Shown here: piece by piece, positions 49,323-56,823 of the stretch
Numbering within the stretch: position 1 is the first letter of the stretch
How the letters are laid out: each line of letters opens with the position of its first letter
NCBI RefSeq assembly: GCF_019799945.1
Contig: NZ_JABGCH010000010.1
Coordinates: 62,001 to 126,000, forward strand
Length of the DNA stretch: 64,000 nucleotides
Reading direction: 5' to 3'
Source of the DNA: Modestobacter marinus
Lineage (GTDB): Bacteria; Actinomycetota; Actinomycetes; Mycobacteriales; Geodermatophilaceae
The notes under the pieces: model-generated
What the model was told of the DNA's origin: nothing
Database searches by the model: none
The model's input: the letters and a program-made list of their open reading frames with translations, nothing else
Position numbers and translations under genes: made by a program

Positions 49323-50191
49323 ACCCGACCCCGTCCATCCGCGACTTCACCGCCGAGGAGGACCTGCTGGGGTTCTTCGGCCCGGACAGCGTCAGCTGGC
49401 GCATCCACGCCGACCCGGCGTTCTCCGTCGGCGGCATCCGCGCCCTGCTGCTGCAGGCGCTGCACCCGGTCGCGATGGACGGCGTGCACCAGTTCTCCGC
49501 CGCCTTCACCGCCGAGCCGTGGGCCCGGCTGACCCGCACCGCCGAGTACGTCGCCACGGTGACCTTCGGCACCCGCCGGGAGGCGCTGCGGGCGATCCGC
49601 CGCGTCCGGAGCATGCACCGGGACAAGTCGGCCGTCGAGGAGACCACCGGCCGCTCCTACCGGGTGGACGACGCCGACCTGCTGTTGTGGGTGCACTGCT
49701 GCGAGGTCGAGTCGATGCTGTCGGTGGCGCGCCGGGCCGGGGTCCCGCTGACCGACGCCGACGCCGACCGCTACCTGGCCGAGCAGGTGACCGCCGCGGT
49801 GCTGATCGGCTGCGCGGAGGCCGACGTCCCGGCGACCGTCGCCGAGCTGGACGCCTACCTGGCGCGGGTGCGCCCGCAGCTGGCGTTGACCCCGGCGGCG
49901 CGGAACGCCTCGCGGTTCGTCCTCGTCCCGCCGATGCCCCGCTGGGTGCAGTTGCTCACCCCGGCCCGCCCGGCGTGGAGCACGCTGGCCGCCCTCGGCG
50001 TCGTCACGCTGCCGCGCTGGGCCCGCCGGCTGTACGGGTTGCCCGGCCTCGGTCTCACCGACCCGGCAGCCACGGCGGCGCTGCGGGCGTTCCGGCAGGC
50101 GGCGCTCGCGATCCCGGCCCGGGTGCGGGAGTCGCCGATCGTGCGCGCGGCCCGGGAGCGGACCGCCGCGGCGGTGCCGGTCAGCGCGTGA
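49319..50191 (+). CDS. MpaB-like oxygenase family protein (DUF2236)
   Basis: A 290-residue helical protein of the DUF2236 group, related to mycophenolic acid oxygenase MpaB and latex-clearing protein Lcp. LLLQALHPVAMDGVHQFS, RTAEYVATVTFGTRREAL and HRDKSAVEETTGRSY contain the histidines and arginine that hold b-type heme in relatives. GTG at 49319 overlaps the hydrolase stop. It may oxidise a small lipid-like compound that the hydrolase then cleaves; this is inference. The stop is followed directly by GAAGAAGGACCCCC of a repeat. Confidence 0.82.
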   Translation: MNPTPSIRDFTAEEDLLGFFGPDSVSWRIHADPAFSVGGIRALLLQALHPVAMDGVHQFSAAFTAEPWARLTRTAEYVATVTFGTRREALRAIRRVRSMHRDKSAVEETTGRSYRVDDADLLLWVHCCEVESMLSVARRAGVPLTDADADRYLAEQVTAAVLIGCAEADVPATVAELDAYLARVRPQLALTPAARNASRFVLVPPMPRWVQLLTPARPAWSTLAALGVVTLPRWARRLYGLPGLGLTDPAATAALRAFRQAALAIPARVRESPIVRAARERTAAAVPVSA

Positions 50192-50237
50192 AGAAGGACC
50201 CCCAGGGCGGGGCCGGGGCGGGGCCGGGGCGGGGCCG
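50192..50237. repeat. repeat remnant plus 3 x 11-base tandem array
   Basis: After the TGA at 50191 stands AAGAAGGACCCCC, the left arm of the dispersed hairpin element (copy 7). No right arm follows. Instead three copies of GGGCGGGGCCG lie at 50205, 50216 and 50227. The space is between convergent genes. Confidence 0.7.
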
Positions 50238-50240
50238 ACG

Positions 50241-51116
50241 TCAGGACCTGGCGGGTTCATCGAGCGCGCGGCGAGCCGCGGCGAGCACCGCGTCGGCGAC
50301 GCGGTCCAGTGACGGGGTGCGCAACTTCCACTGCTGCCAGTACAGGACGACGTCGACCGCGCCGTCCGGGTCGAGGTCGACGAGCTCCCCGGCCGGTTCC
50401 TGCTGCGCGGGCACCATGCCCCAGCCGAACCCCAGCCGCACCGCGCTGACGTAGTCCGCCGACGCCGGCACGAGGTGCAGCGGCGGCGCGGCCGGGTCCA
50501 CGCCCCGCTGCCGCAGGTAGCGGTGCTGCAGGTCGTCGTCGCGGTCGAAGACGACGACCGGCGCCCGGGCCAGCGCCGCGGCGGTGACCCCGTGGGGGAA
50601 CCAGCGGCCCGCGACGGCGGCGGTCGCCATAGGCCGGTAGCGCATGCCGCCCAGCCGGGTGACCGTGCAGCCGGGCACCGGCTCGGAGTCCGCGGTGACC
50701 GCGGCCATCACCCGCCCGTCGCGCAGCAGGGCAGCGGTGCGCTCCTGGTCCTCGCGGTGCAGGTCGAAGGCCAGCTCACCGGCCAGCGGGGCGAGGGCGG
50801 GCAACACCCAGGTGGCCATCGAGTCGGCGTTCACCGCGATCGGCAGCGTGATCCGCTCCTCACCGACGAGCTCCCGGGCGGCGTCGGCGGCCAGCAGGGC
50901 CACCTGGCGGGCCAGCCGCAGCACCGCCTGCCCGGACTCCGTCACCCGCACCGGCTTGCTCCGCACCAGCAGCACCCGGCCGGTCGCCGTCTCCAGGGCC
51001 TTGAGCCGCTGGCTGACCGCGCTCGGGGTCACGTGCAGGGCGCGGGCGGCGCCGTCGAGGGTGCCGGCAGTGACGGTCGCCTGCAGGGCGCGCAGCTGAC
51101 CGAGGTCGAGGTCCAC
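50241..51116 (-). CDS. lysG: LysR-type regulator LysG/ArgP
   Basis: A 291-residue LysR regulator. The N-terminal winged helix has GTLDGAARALHVTPSAVSQR, then LKALETATGRVLLVRSKPVR, the ArgP/LysG wording. The effector domain has INADSMATWVLPAL-like and FGWGMVPAQQ segments. LysG senses intracellular lysine or arginine and switches on the exporter gene next to it. GTG at 51116 starts the protein. Only 52 bases separate it from lysE on the other strand, where the operator must lie. Confidence 0.92.
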   Translation of the reverse strand: MDLDLGQLRALQATVTAGTLDGAARALHVTPSAVSQRLKALETATGRVLLVRSKPVRVTESGQAVLRLARQVALLAADAARELVGEERITLPIAVNADSMATWVLPALAPLAGELAFDLHREDQERTAALLRDGRVMAAVTADSEPVPGCTVTRLGGMRYRPMATAAVAGRWFPHGVTAAALARAPVVVFDRDDDLQHRYLRQRGVDPAAPPLHLVPASADYVSAVRLGFGWGMVPAQQEPAGELVDLDPDGAVDVVLYWQQWKLRTPSLDRVADAVLAAARRALDEPARS

Positions 51117-51168
51117 TTCATCATTAGAGCCGCTTCAGCTGCGTCAGGAACATGAGCGGTGGTGACGA

Positions 51169-51819
51169 ATGTCGGCCGTTAGCTTCGTCGGCGTGTCCCC
51201 CACTCTCCTCGCCGCCGTCTCCGGGCTCGGCCTCGGCCTGTCCCTGATCATCGCGATCGGCGCCCAGAACGCCTTCGTGCTGCGGCAGGGACTGCGGGTC
51301 GAGCACGTGGCGGCCGTCGTCGGGGTCTGCCTGGTCTCCGACGTGTTGCTGATCACCGCGGGGACGGCGGGTGCCGGAGCGCTGGTCAGCCGGGCGCCCG
51401 AGTTGCTCACGGCCGTCTGCTTCGGCGGCGCGGCGTTCCTCCTGGCGTACGGGGTGATGGCCGCCCGGCGGGCGGCGCGGCCGGCCACGCTGGTCACCGA
51501 GGAGGCCGGCCGCCGGGCCGGCCTCCTGGTCACGGTGACCACGTGCCTGGCGCTGACCTGGCTCAACCCGCACGTCTACCTGGACACCGTGGTGCTGCTC
51601 GGCTCGCTGGCCAGCACCTGGGACGGTCAGCGCTGGTGGTTCGCCGGCGGCGCCGCGCTCGGCAGCGCCGTCTGGTTCATCGGACTCGGGTACGGGGCGC
51701 GCCTGCTGCGGCCGGTGTTCGCCCGGCCCACCGCCTGGCGGGTGCTGGACGCGGGGATCGCCGTCGTCATGGTGTCGCTGGCCGTCTCCCTGGCGGTCCG
51801 GGGTGCCCGCGCCGGGTGA
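51169..51819 (+). CDS. lysE: LysE/ArgO family basic amino acid exporter
   Basis: A 216-residue protein with six membrane helices. [16 protein letters not shown] is the family signature in helix 1, and [19 protein letters not shown] marks helix 4. It moves lysine or arginine out of the cell against excess, driven by the proton gradient. The ATG at 51169 is adopted; a GTG 23 bases later is an alternative. It is divergent from the LysG gene, the classical arrangement. The stop overlaps a possible small ORF (GTGA). Confidence 0.93.
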   Translation: MSAVSFVGVSPTLLAAVSGLGLGLSLIIAIGAQNAFVLRQGLRVEHVAAVVGVCLVSDVLLITAGTAGAGALVSRAPELLTAVCFGGAAFLLAYGVMAARRAARPATLVTEEAGRRAGLLVTVTTCLALTWLNPHVYLDTVVLLGSLASTWDGQRWWFAGGAALGSAVWFIGLGYGARLLRPVFARPTAWRVLDAGIAVVMVSLAVSLAVRGARAG

Positions 51820-52154
51820 ACCGCGCTGGAGCCGAGCTCCTGCTCCGGCCCGCCGGCGGCCACGTCCTCGCCGGCACCCGCACGCCTGCCCTCGGGAGTC
51901 CGCTCGTGCCCGGTGCCACTGCCGCCCTGCACCACATGATCATCGGCGTCACCGACCGCGACGGCGCCGTCCGCTGGTTCGTCGACCTGCTCGAACTGCG
52001 GCTGTGCTCCCGGGGTCACGGCCACCTGCTCGAGGTGCTCACCGCCCCGCTGCACCGACGTCCCCGCGGCCTTCCGGCCGGCCTGACTCAGCCGTCAGCG
52101 GCGGGCTCCTCGGGCAGGAAGCTCCACGTCTCCCGGGCCGGCGCGGCCGCCTGA
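51816..52154 (+). CDS. possible VOC-like fragment overlapping lysE and a nuclease gene
   Basis: A 112-codon frame starting at GTG 51816, which overlaps the lysE TGA. Its middle, from [20 protein letters not shown] to [10 protein letters not shown], resembles the first strand-helix unit of a VOC (glyoxalase) domain. The rest has no VOC features and the last 67 bases run antisense to the RecB-type gene. It may be a degraded VOC gene or a chance frame. A start at ATG 51936 is also possible. No ribosome binding site is evident. Confidence 0.3.
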   Translation: MNRAGAELLLRPAGGHVLAGTRTPALGSPLVPGATAALHHMIIGVTDRDGAVRWFVDLLELRLCSRGHGHLLEVLTAPLHRRPRGLPAGLTQPSAAGSSGRKLHVSRAGAAA

Positions 52155-52939
52155 CCGACCGGGCAGCTGGGCCGGAAGTCGCACCAGCTGCACTGCCGGC
52201 CGGGGACCGCCGGGAAGGCGTCGTCCGGACTCTGCCCGGCCGCCACCGCCTCGGTGGCGACCGCGATGTCGGCGGCGATGTCCTCGGCGCGCCGCACGTG
52301 GTTGGCCAGCGACCGGTCGGTGTGCTCGAAGGCGGCCACCGTGCCGCTGGGCAGGTGGTGCAGCTCGACCCGGCTGCACGGTCGGCGCAGGGTGCGGCGG
52401 ACGCCCAGCACGTAGGCGGCCAGCGCGGGTGACCCACGGGCCTCGTCGTCGGTGGAGGGGACGCGGCCGGTCTTGTAGTCCACGACCACCAGCTCGTCGC
52501 CGCGGCGGTCGATCCGGTCGACGCGGCCGGAGAGGGCGAGCCGCTCGGTCGTCGTCCCGACGGTGCGCTCGGTGCCCACCGGCTCGTCGGTCGGGTCCAG
52601 CCCGGCCACGTAGTCGGTGAGCCAGGTGGCGGCGCGGGCCCGCCACCGCTGCGACTGCTCCTCGTCGCGGAAACCGGTGTGCGACCAGGCGCCGTACAAC
52701 AGCTGCCGGGCCGCGGCGGTGGTGCGCCGCGGCACCGGGAGCTCCCACCACGACCGCAGCGCCGTGTGGACCGCGGAGCCGACCGTGTTGTGTGCCCACG
52801 GCGGGCCCTTGGGCGGGAGGGGCCGGTCGACGTAGGCGAACCGGTAGCGGCGCGGGCAGTCGGCGAAGGTCGCGAGCTTGCTCGGCGTGCACGGGAACAG
52901 CCGCCGCGGCATGCCGGGCATCTCCAGCTGGGCGCTCAT
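52088..52939 (-). CDS. solitary RecB-type PD-(D/E)XK nuclease with Fe-S cluster
   Basis: A 283-residue single-domain nuclease. TPSKLATFADCPRRY gives the N-terminal Cys (C28) and three more cysteines lie in CSWCDFRPSC (about residues 245-254). Together they are a 4Fe-4S site as in AddB, AdnA and Cas4. The catalytic core is SGRVDRID then LVVVDYKTGRV (about residue 150). It resembles actinobacterial proteins called RecB-family exonuclease; no CRISPR or helicase gene is near, so it is not a Cas4 of an array. The ATG at 52939 starts with a LEMPGMP segment that resembles a sliding-clamp-binding motif only weakly. Confidence 0.9.
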   Translation of the reverse strand: MSAQLEMPGMPRRLFPCTPSKLATFADCPRRYRFAYVDRPLPPKGPPWAHNTVGSAVHTALRSWWELPVPRRTTAAARQLLYGAWSHTGFRDEEQSQRWRARAATWLTDYVAGLDPTDEPVGTERTVGTTTERLALSGRVDRIDRRGDELVVVDYKTGRVPSTDDEARGSPALAAYVLGVRRTLRRPCSRVELHHLPSGTVAAFEHTDRSLANHVRRAEDIAADIAVATEAVAAGQSPDDAFPAVPGRQCSWCDFRPSCPVGQAAAPARETWSFLPEEPAADG

Positions 52940-52988
52940 CGCCGGCTCACCCCCACGCGGCCACGGTAGCCGGGGGGTGTGACAGCTC

Positions 52989-53846
52989 TCAGTCGGTCAA
53001 CGGGGCGCACCCGGTGCCGGCGGCGACGATCGCGGCGTACTGGTCGGGCTCGGTGGTGCAGGCCGCGATCGGGGTGACCTTGTTGGCGCCGTGGTAGTCG
53101 CTGGACCCCGTGCGGATCAGGCCCAGCTCGTCGGCCAGCTCCCGCAGGTGCGCTCGCTGCTCGGGCGTGTGGTCGGGGTGGTCGACCTCCAAGCCGAGCA
53201 GTCCCGCCTCGACCATCGCCCGGATCGCCGCGTCGCCGACCACCCGGCCGCGCGAGGTGGCCAGCCCGTGGGCGAAGACCGGCACCCCACCGGCGGCCCG
53301 CACCAGCCGGACGCCGTCGAGCACGTTGGTGTCGGCCTTGGTCACGTAGTGCGGACTGCGGTGGTTGAGCAGCGTGGCGAAGGCGTGGTCGACGGACTCG
53401 ACGACCCCGGCCGCCACCAGGGCCTGGGCGATGTGCGGGCGCCCCACGACGCCTCCGCCGCTGCGCTCGACGATCTCCCCCCACACCACCGGGTAGCCGG
53501 CTCCGGCGAGGTTAGCGGCGATCCGCTCGCCGCGGGTGAGCCGCTCGGTGCGCAGCCGGGCCCGCTCCGCGGCGAGGCCGGGGTGCTCGGGGTCGAACAG
53601 GTAGGCCAGCAGGTGCACGCTCATCGGCGGCTCGTCGGCCGGGAACCACCGGCAGGACAGCTCCATCCCTGGCACGACCACCAGGCCGGCGGGCCGCGCC
53701 TCGGCGGCGGGCGACCAGCCGGCCGTGGTGTCGTGGTCGGTGAGCGCGACGACGTCGAGGCCGGCGGCGGCCGCGGCGGCCAGCAGGGCGGCCGGGCTGT
53801 CGGTGCCGTCGGACACCGAGGAGTGGGTGTGCAGGTCGATGCTCAC
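52989..53846 (-). CDS. PHP-domain phosphoesterase
   Basis: A 285-residue PHP (polymerase and histidinol phosphatase) protein. Metal ligands are in IDLHTHSSVSDG (H6, H8), ALTDHDT, GMELSC, GRPHIAQAL, VFAHG and TGSSDYHGANK. The set is complete for a three-metal site. Relatives such as RNase AM and nucleoside-3',5'-bisphosphate phosphatase act on 5' ends of RNA or pAp. GTG at 53846 starts exactly before the first strand. It is 23 bases downstream of the bacterial PH gene on the same strand. Confidence 0.9.
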   Translation of the reverse strand: MSIDLHTHSSVSDGTDSPAALLAAAAAAGLDVVALTDHDTTAGWSPAAEARPAGLVVVPGMELSCRWFPADEPPMSVHLLAYLFDPEHPGLAAERARLRTERLTRGERIAANLAGAGYPVVWGEIVERSGGGVVGRPHIAQALVAAGVVESVDHAFATLLNHRSPHYVTKADTNVLDGVRLVRAAGGVPVFAHGLATSRGRVVGDAAIRAMVEAGLLGLEVDHPDHTPEQRAHLRELADELGLIRTGSSDYHGANKVTPIAACTTEPDQYAAIVAAGTGCAPLTD

Positions 53847-53869
53847 CCGGTCAGCGTGCCCCACCGGCG

Positions 53870-54538
53870 TCAGCTGTCCCGGTACCGCGGGATGGGCGCG
53901 GTGTCGTGGCCCCGTCCGGACGGCAGCGGCCGGGGCGCCCGCCGCTCGGGCGCGTCGCCGTTCCCCATGTTGTGGGCGTCCACCGACCCGTCGGCGTCCT
54001 CCTCGGGGCTCACCGAACTGGTCGCGGCGTCCTTGCCGAACATCAGCTCGCTCAGCCGCCGGTAGAGCGCGTCGGCGTGCGGCACGAAGGTGATGACGTC
54101 GAGGCCTTGCGCCTGGCCGGCGGACTCGAACCGGAAGGTGCCGTAGCCGAGCAGCTGGCCCCAAAAGGTCTCCTTCCAGGTGAGGTCGGTGATCCGGCGC
54201 ACCGGCATGACCGCGACGGTCCTGATGATCACGCCGGAGGTGAGCAGCACACGGCGGCGGGTGACCAGGAAGTGCCGCACCCACCACTCGGCGACGTGCA
54301 GGCCGAGATAGGCGAGGGCACCGAGGACGAGGACGAGACCGACGATCGCGATCAGCCGGACGTCCTCGGCCTCCGAGAGGAGCAGCCCCCCGAGGGCGAG
54401 CACCGGGATCCCCCGGGAGAACGGGCGGGCGAGCACGGCCGGGTGCCGACGGGTGGCGACGACCGGCGGCTCGTCGGGGAGCAGGTACTTGGCCGCGTCC
54501 TTGCCCCACCGCGGGCGGCGGGCGCGTGGGCCGGACAC
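53870..54538 (-). CDS. bacterial PH-domain (YdbS/YdbT-type) membrane protein
   Basis: A 222-residue protein. An N-terminal KYLLPDEPPVV segment and two membrane helices (about residues 40-85) are followed by the PH-like bPH_2 domain: HFLVTRRRVLLTSGVIIR and VMPVRRITDLTWKETFWGQL, with FRFESAGQAQGL. The C-terminal 60 residues are acidic and Pro-rich, without structure. The role is unknown; such proteins lie at the membrane. GTG at 54538 lies 8 bases after a small membrane protein gene, so they share a transcript. Confidence 0.85.
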   Translation of the reverse strand: MSGPRARRPRWGKDAAKYLLPDEPPVVATRRHPAVLARPFSRGIPVLALGGLLLSEAEDVRLIAIVGLVLVLGALAYLGLHVAEWWVRHFLVTRRRVLLTSGVIIRTVAVMPVRRITDLTWKETFWGQLLGYGTFRFESAGQAQGLDVITFVPHADALYRRLSELMFGKDAATSSVSPEEDADGSVDAHNMGNGDAPERRAPRPLPSGRGHDTAPIPRYRDS

Positions 54539-54546
54539 GGCCGGGC

Positions 54547-54702
54547 TCAGATCAGCGAGCCCACGAACGCGGCCAGCGAGGTCGCCGCGTCGCTCAGCGC
54601 GGAGCCCGCGCTGTGCACGATGTTCGCGGAGTCCTCGGGCCGCTGGATGACGTAGAAGATCACGAAGGCCACGACCAGCCAGGTGAGCACCTTCTTCAGC
54701 AA
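54547..54702 (-). CDS. small single-pass membrane protein
   Basis: About 51 residues: LLKKVLTWLVVAFVIFYVIQ as a membrane helix, then RPEDSANIVHSAGSALSD and a hydrophobic AATSLAAFVGSL end. This kind of small actinobacterial protein with a conserved RPxDxAN motif after the helix occurs before PH-domain genes as I recall. The start is uncertain: TTG at 54702 fits the natural N-terminus; a longer frame from 54774 exists. Function unknown. Confidence 0.65.
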   Translation of the reverse strand: MLKKVLTWLVVAFVIFYVIQRPEDSANIVHSAGSALSDAATSLAAFVGSLI

Positions 54703-54858
54703 GGGACTCGCACCGCTTCCTGTGTCGTGTGTCGATCGGCGAGCTGGACCCTGATGCCCAGCATCGTCCACCACGGCCGGGAAGACCGCGACCCATGCGT
54801 AACAGCCGCCGCAGCGGCCGCGCCAGCCGCCACGCCGGAGAGTCGGGGGATCACCGGT

Positions 54859-55485
54859 TCAGCGGCCGGGCAGCAGCCGTTCGGTGGGCGGGCCGAGGGG
54901 CAGGTCCGGGTAGACCCGTTCGCGCAGGTCGAGCAGGCCCAGGTCGTCGGCGAGCAGCCAGGCGGCCGAGGACGGCCACAGGACCATCCACAGCCACACC
55001 CCGTACGCCTCCCCCACGAACGCGGCGCGGTCCTGGCTGGGCGTGGGCACGGTCCACAGCGGCGCCCGCTGCCCGGCCGCGCGGACCGCGGTGGTGGACG
55101 GGCCACCGATCAGGTCACCGGGGTCGACGCCGGGCAGACCGGCGTACCCGCAGCCCAGGCCCGTGCCCGGCTCCTCGGCGACCAGCACCGCCTCCGCCGG
55201 CTCCCCGAGGGGCGCCGGCCCGGCGCAGGCGACGACGATCGCCCGGGCACCCGGCTCCCCGCCCCACGCCAACCCGGTGACGACCCAGCCGGGCGGCATG
55301 GGGTCCGGCACCCAGGCCGGCACCCGCGCGTCGGCGGTGACGGCGGAGATCGTGTCGTGCGCGACGACCGCGGTGTGGTGCAGCGGGGTGACCGCCGCGT
55401 GCAGGTGGCACCAGCCCAGGGCCGTCGACCCGGGCTTCACCACGAGGGCCTCGCCGCAGCGGGGACACACCGGGGAGACGCTCAT
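54859..55485 (-). CDS. DUF6758-like zinc-ribbon protein
   Basis: A 208-residue protein with a short zinc-ribbon start (CPRCG at C7/C10 and GWCHLH at about residue 26), then a beta-rich domain with [34 protein letters not shown] and a helical end with [12 protein letters not shown]. It belongs to a conserved actinobacterial family without known function, which usually stands close to the PHP and PH genes. The ATG at 55485 is divergent from the Nudix gene. Confidence 0.8.
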   Translation of the reverse strand: MSVSPVCPRCGEALVVKPGSTALGWCHLHAAVTPLHHTAVVAHDTISAVTADARVPAWVPDPMPPGWVVTGLAWGGEPGARAIVVACAGPAPLGEPAEAVLVAEEPGTGLGCGYAGLPGVDPGDLIGGPSTTAVRAAGQRAPLWTVPTPSQDRAAFVGEAYGVWLWMVLWPSSAAWLLADDLGLLDLRERVYPDLPLGPPTERLLPGR

Positions 55486-55582
55486 CGCCGCTCACCGTCC
55501 TGTCCCGGGACGCTCGCGTCAAGCGTTGCCCGGTACGCCGCGGCCTCCGGTGGGTGCCCGCCGCCCGGTCGCGGACCGGCCG

Positions 55583-55588
55583 TAGCCT
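55583..55588 (+). promoter_or_regulatory. -10 box, probable leaderless start
   Basis: TAGCCT ends 7 bases before GTG 55596 of the Nudix gene, which has no ribosome binding site. Confidence 0.45.
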
Positions 55589-55595
55589 CGCCGAC

Positions 55596-56009
55596 GTGGG
55601 CGGACCGATGCCGGAGGTGGCGTGCGTCGGCGCGGTGGTGCACGACGAGGCCGGCCGGCTGCTGCTGATCCGCCGCGGGCACGCCCCCAGCGCGGGCCTC
55701 TGGTCGGTGCCCGGAGGGCGGGTCGAACCCGGGGAGACCGAGGCCGAGGCGGTGGTGCGCGAGGTCGCCGAGGAGACGGGGCTGCGGGTGGTGCCCCGGT
55801 CGGTGGTCGGCCGGGTGCGCATCCCCGGGGACGGCGTGGTGTTCACGGTGACCGACTGGCTGTGCACCCTCGCCGAGCCGGATCAGGTGCCGGTGGCCGG
55901 GGACGACGCGGACGACGTCCTCTTCGTGGACGCCGGCGCCCTCGCCGCCCTGGAGATGGCGCCCGGGGTGGTGACCGCGCTCGGCAGCTGGGGAGTGCTG
56001 CCCCGCTGA
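55596..56009 (+). CDS. Nudix hydrolase (MutT-like)
   Basis: A 137-residue Nudix protein. The box is [20 protein letters not shown] followed by ETG, complete with all catalytic Glu residues. [20 protein letters not shown] precedes it. The size fits MutT- or ADP-ribose-pyrophosphatase-like enzymes; the substrate cannot be told. GTG at 55596 is suggested by the -10 box; ATG 55608 is an alternative. It is divergent from the DUF6758-like gene by 110 bases. Confidence 0.88.
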   Translation: MGGPMPEVACVGAVVHDEAGRLLLIRRGHAPSAGLWSVPGGRVEPGETEAEAVVREVAEETGLRVVPRSVVGRVRIPGDGVVFTVTDWLCTLAEPDQVPVAGDDADDVLFVDAGALAALEMAPGVVTALGSWGVLPR

Positions 56010-56322
56010 GCCGCCCGCTGCGGCCCGGCCGCCCGCCGGCCGGACCCGCCGCGCGTGCATCCCGCCCCGCCGGCTCAGCGCCGGACCGTGGACCGGCGGT
56101 CGCCGCGCCCGGCGACGGCCTCACCGGGTCGGCGCGTGCGGGCCGCTCCGACGTCGAACTGCTCACGGCACCGGCCGCACCGCATCTGTCAGCTCCCGCT
56201 CGTCGACGCACGGCGACGGGTGCCGCTGGTGCCCGCGGGACACCAGGGGGACGTGCGCCGTCCGCGGACCGACAACTGCCCGGCACGGAGCGACGCTGAC
56301 CCGTCTGGACGGGTGCCGATCC
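56010..56322. other. gap between the Nudix gene and the HTTM pair
   Basis: About 310 bases, very GC-rich. Frames here encode Pro/Arg-rich strings with no ribosome binding site or known motif, so I see no gene. It may contain a terminator for the Nudix gene and upstream promoter parts for the next unit, but nothing definite. Confidence 0.5.
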
Positions 56323-56328
56323 TACGAT
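56323..56328 (+). promoter_or_regulatory. -10 box, leaderless start of the HTTM pair
   Basis: TACGAT ends exactly 6 bases before GTG 56335. No Shine-Dalgarno sequence is present. It is among the closest to consensus of the leaderless-type promoters in the window. Confidence 0.6.
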
Positions 56329-56334
56329 GACCCC

Positions 56335-56823
56335 GTGTTCCTGCAGTCCGCGCCCGACCGGCCGGCCGAGGGCGAGGTCGTGCGGCTCAGCACCACCGGT
56401 CGCCGGGTCCGACTGGCCGCCACCACCGTCGTCCTGGCGCTGGTCCTGGCCGGGACCGTGTGGGGCACCGACGACGACTTCCCCTTCGGGCCGTTCAAGA
56501 TGTACTCGACCCGCGCCGACCCCGACACCCCGGTGGTCTCCACCCGGGTGGTGGGGCTGACCGCGCTCGGCGAGGAGGTACGGCTCTCCGGCGGGCAGGT
56601 CGGCCTGCGCCGCGCCGAGTTCGAGGGGCAGCTGCCCCGCATCGTCGAGCACCCGCAGCTGCTCGGGCTGCTCGCCGACTCCTACGCCGAGCGGCACCCC
56701 GGCGCGGAGGAGCTCGTCGAGGTACAGGTGGTGCTGCGCCGCTTCGGGCTCGCCGACGGCCAGCAGACCGGCGCGTGGTCCGACGACGTCCTGGTCTCCT
56801 ACGACCTGGGGGACGGCGCGTGA
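56335..56823 (+). CDS. membrane-anchored protein paired with HTTM
   Basis: A 162-residue protein. One membrane helix (about residues 27-45) is followed by WGTDDDFPFGPFKMYST, a motif typical of proteins encoded with HTTM genes. The rest is a soluble outer domain with VVLRRFGLADGQQTG and a DLGDGA end. Function unknown. GTG 56335 starts directly after a -10 box. It overlaps the HTTM gene by 4 bases (GTGA), so both products are probably made together as a complex. Confidence 0.8.
   Translation: MFLQSAPDRPAEGEVVRLSTTGRRVRLAATTVVLALVLAGTVWGTDDDFPFGPFKMYSTRADPDTPVVSTRVVGLTALGEEVRLSGGQVGLRRAEFEGQLPRIVEHPQLLGLLADSYAERHPGAEELVEVQVVLRRFGLADGQQTGAWSDDVLVSYDLGDGA

Noticed and set aside
52088..52939. Cas4 of a CRISPR system
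   Set aside because: The protein has the Cas4/RecB fold, but there is no array or other cas gene in 64 kb, and the neighbours are ordinary chromosomal genes.
56055..56330. 91-codon frame before the HTTM pair
   Set aside because: Arg/Pro-rich composition, no ribosome binding site and no motif; it ends over the promoter of the next unit.
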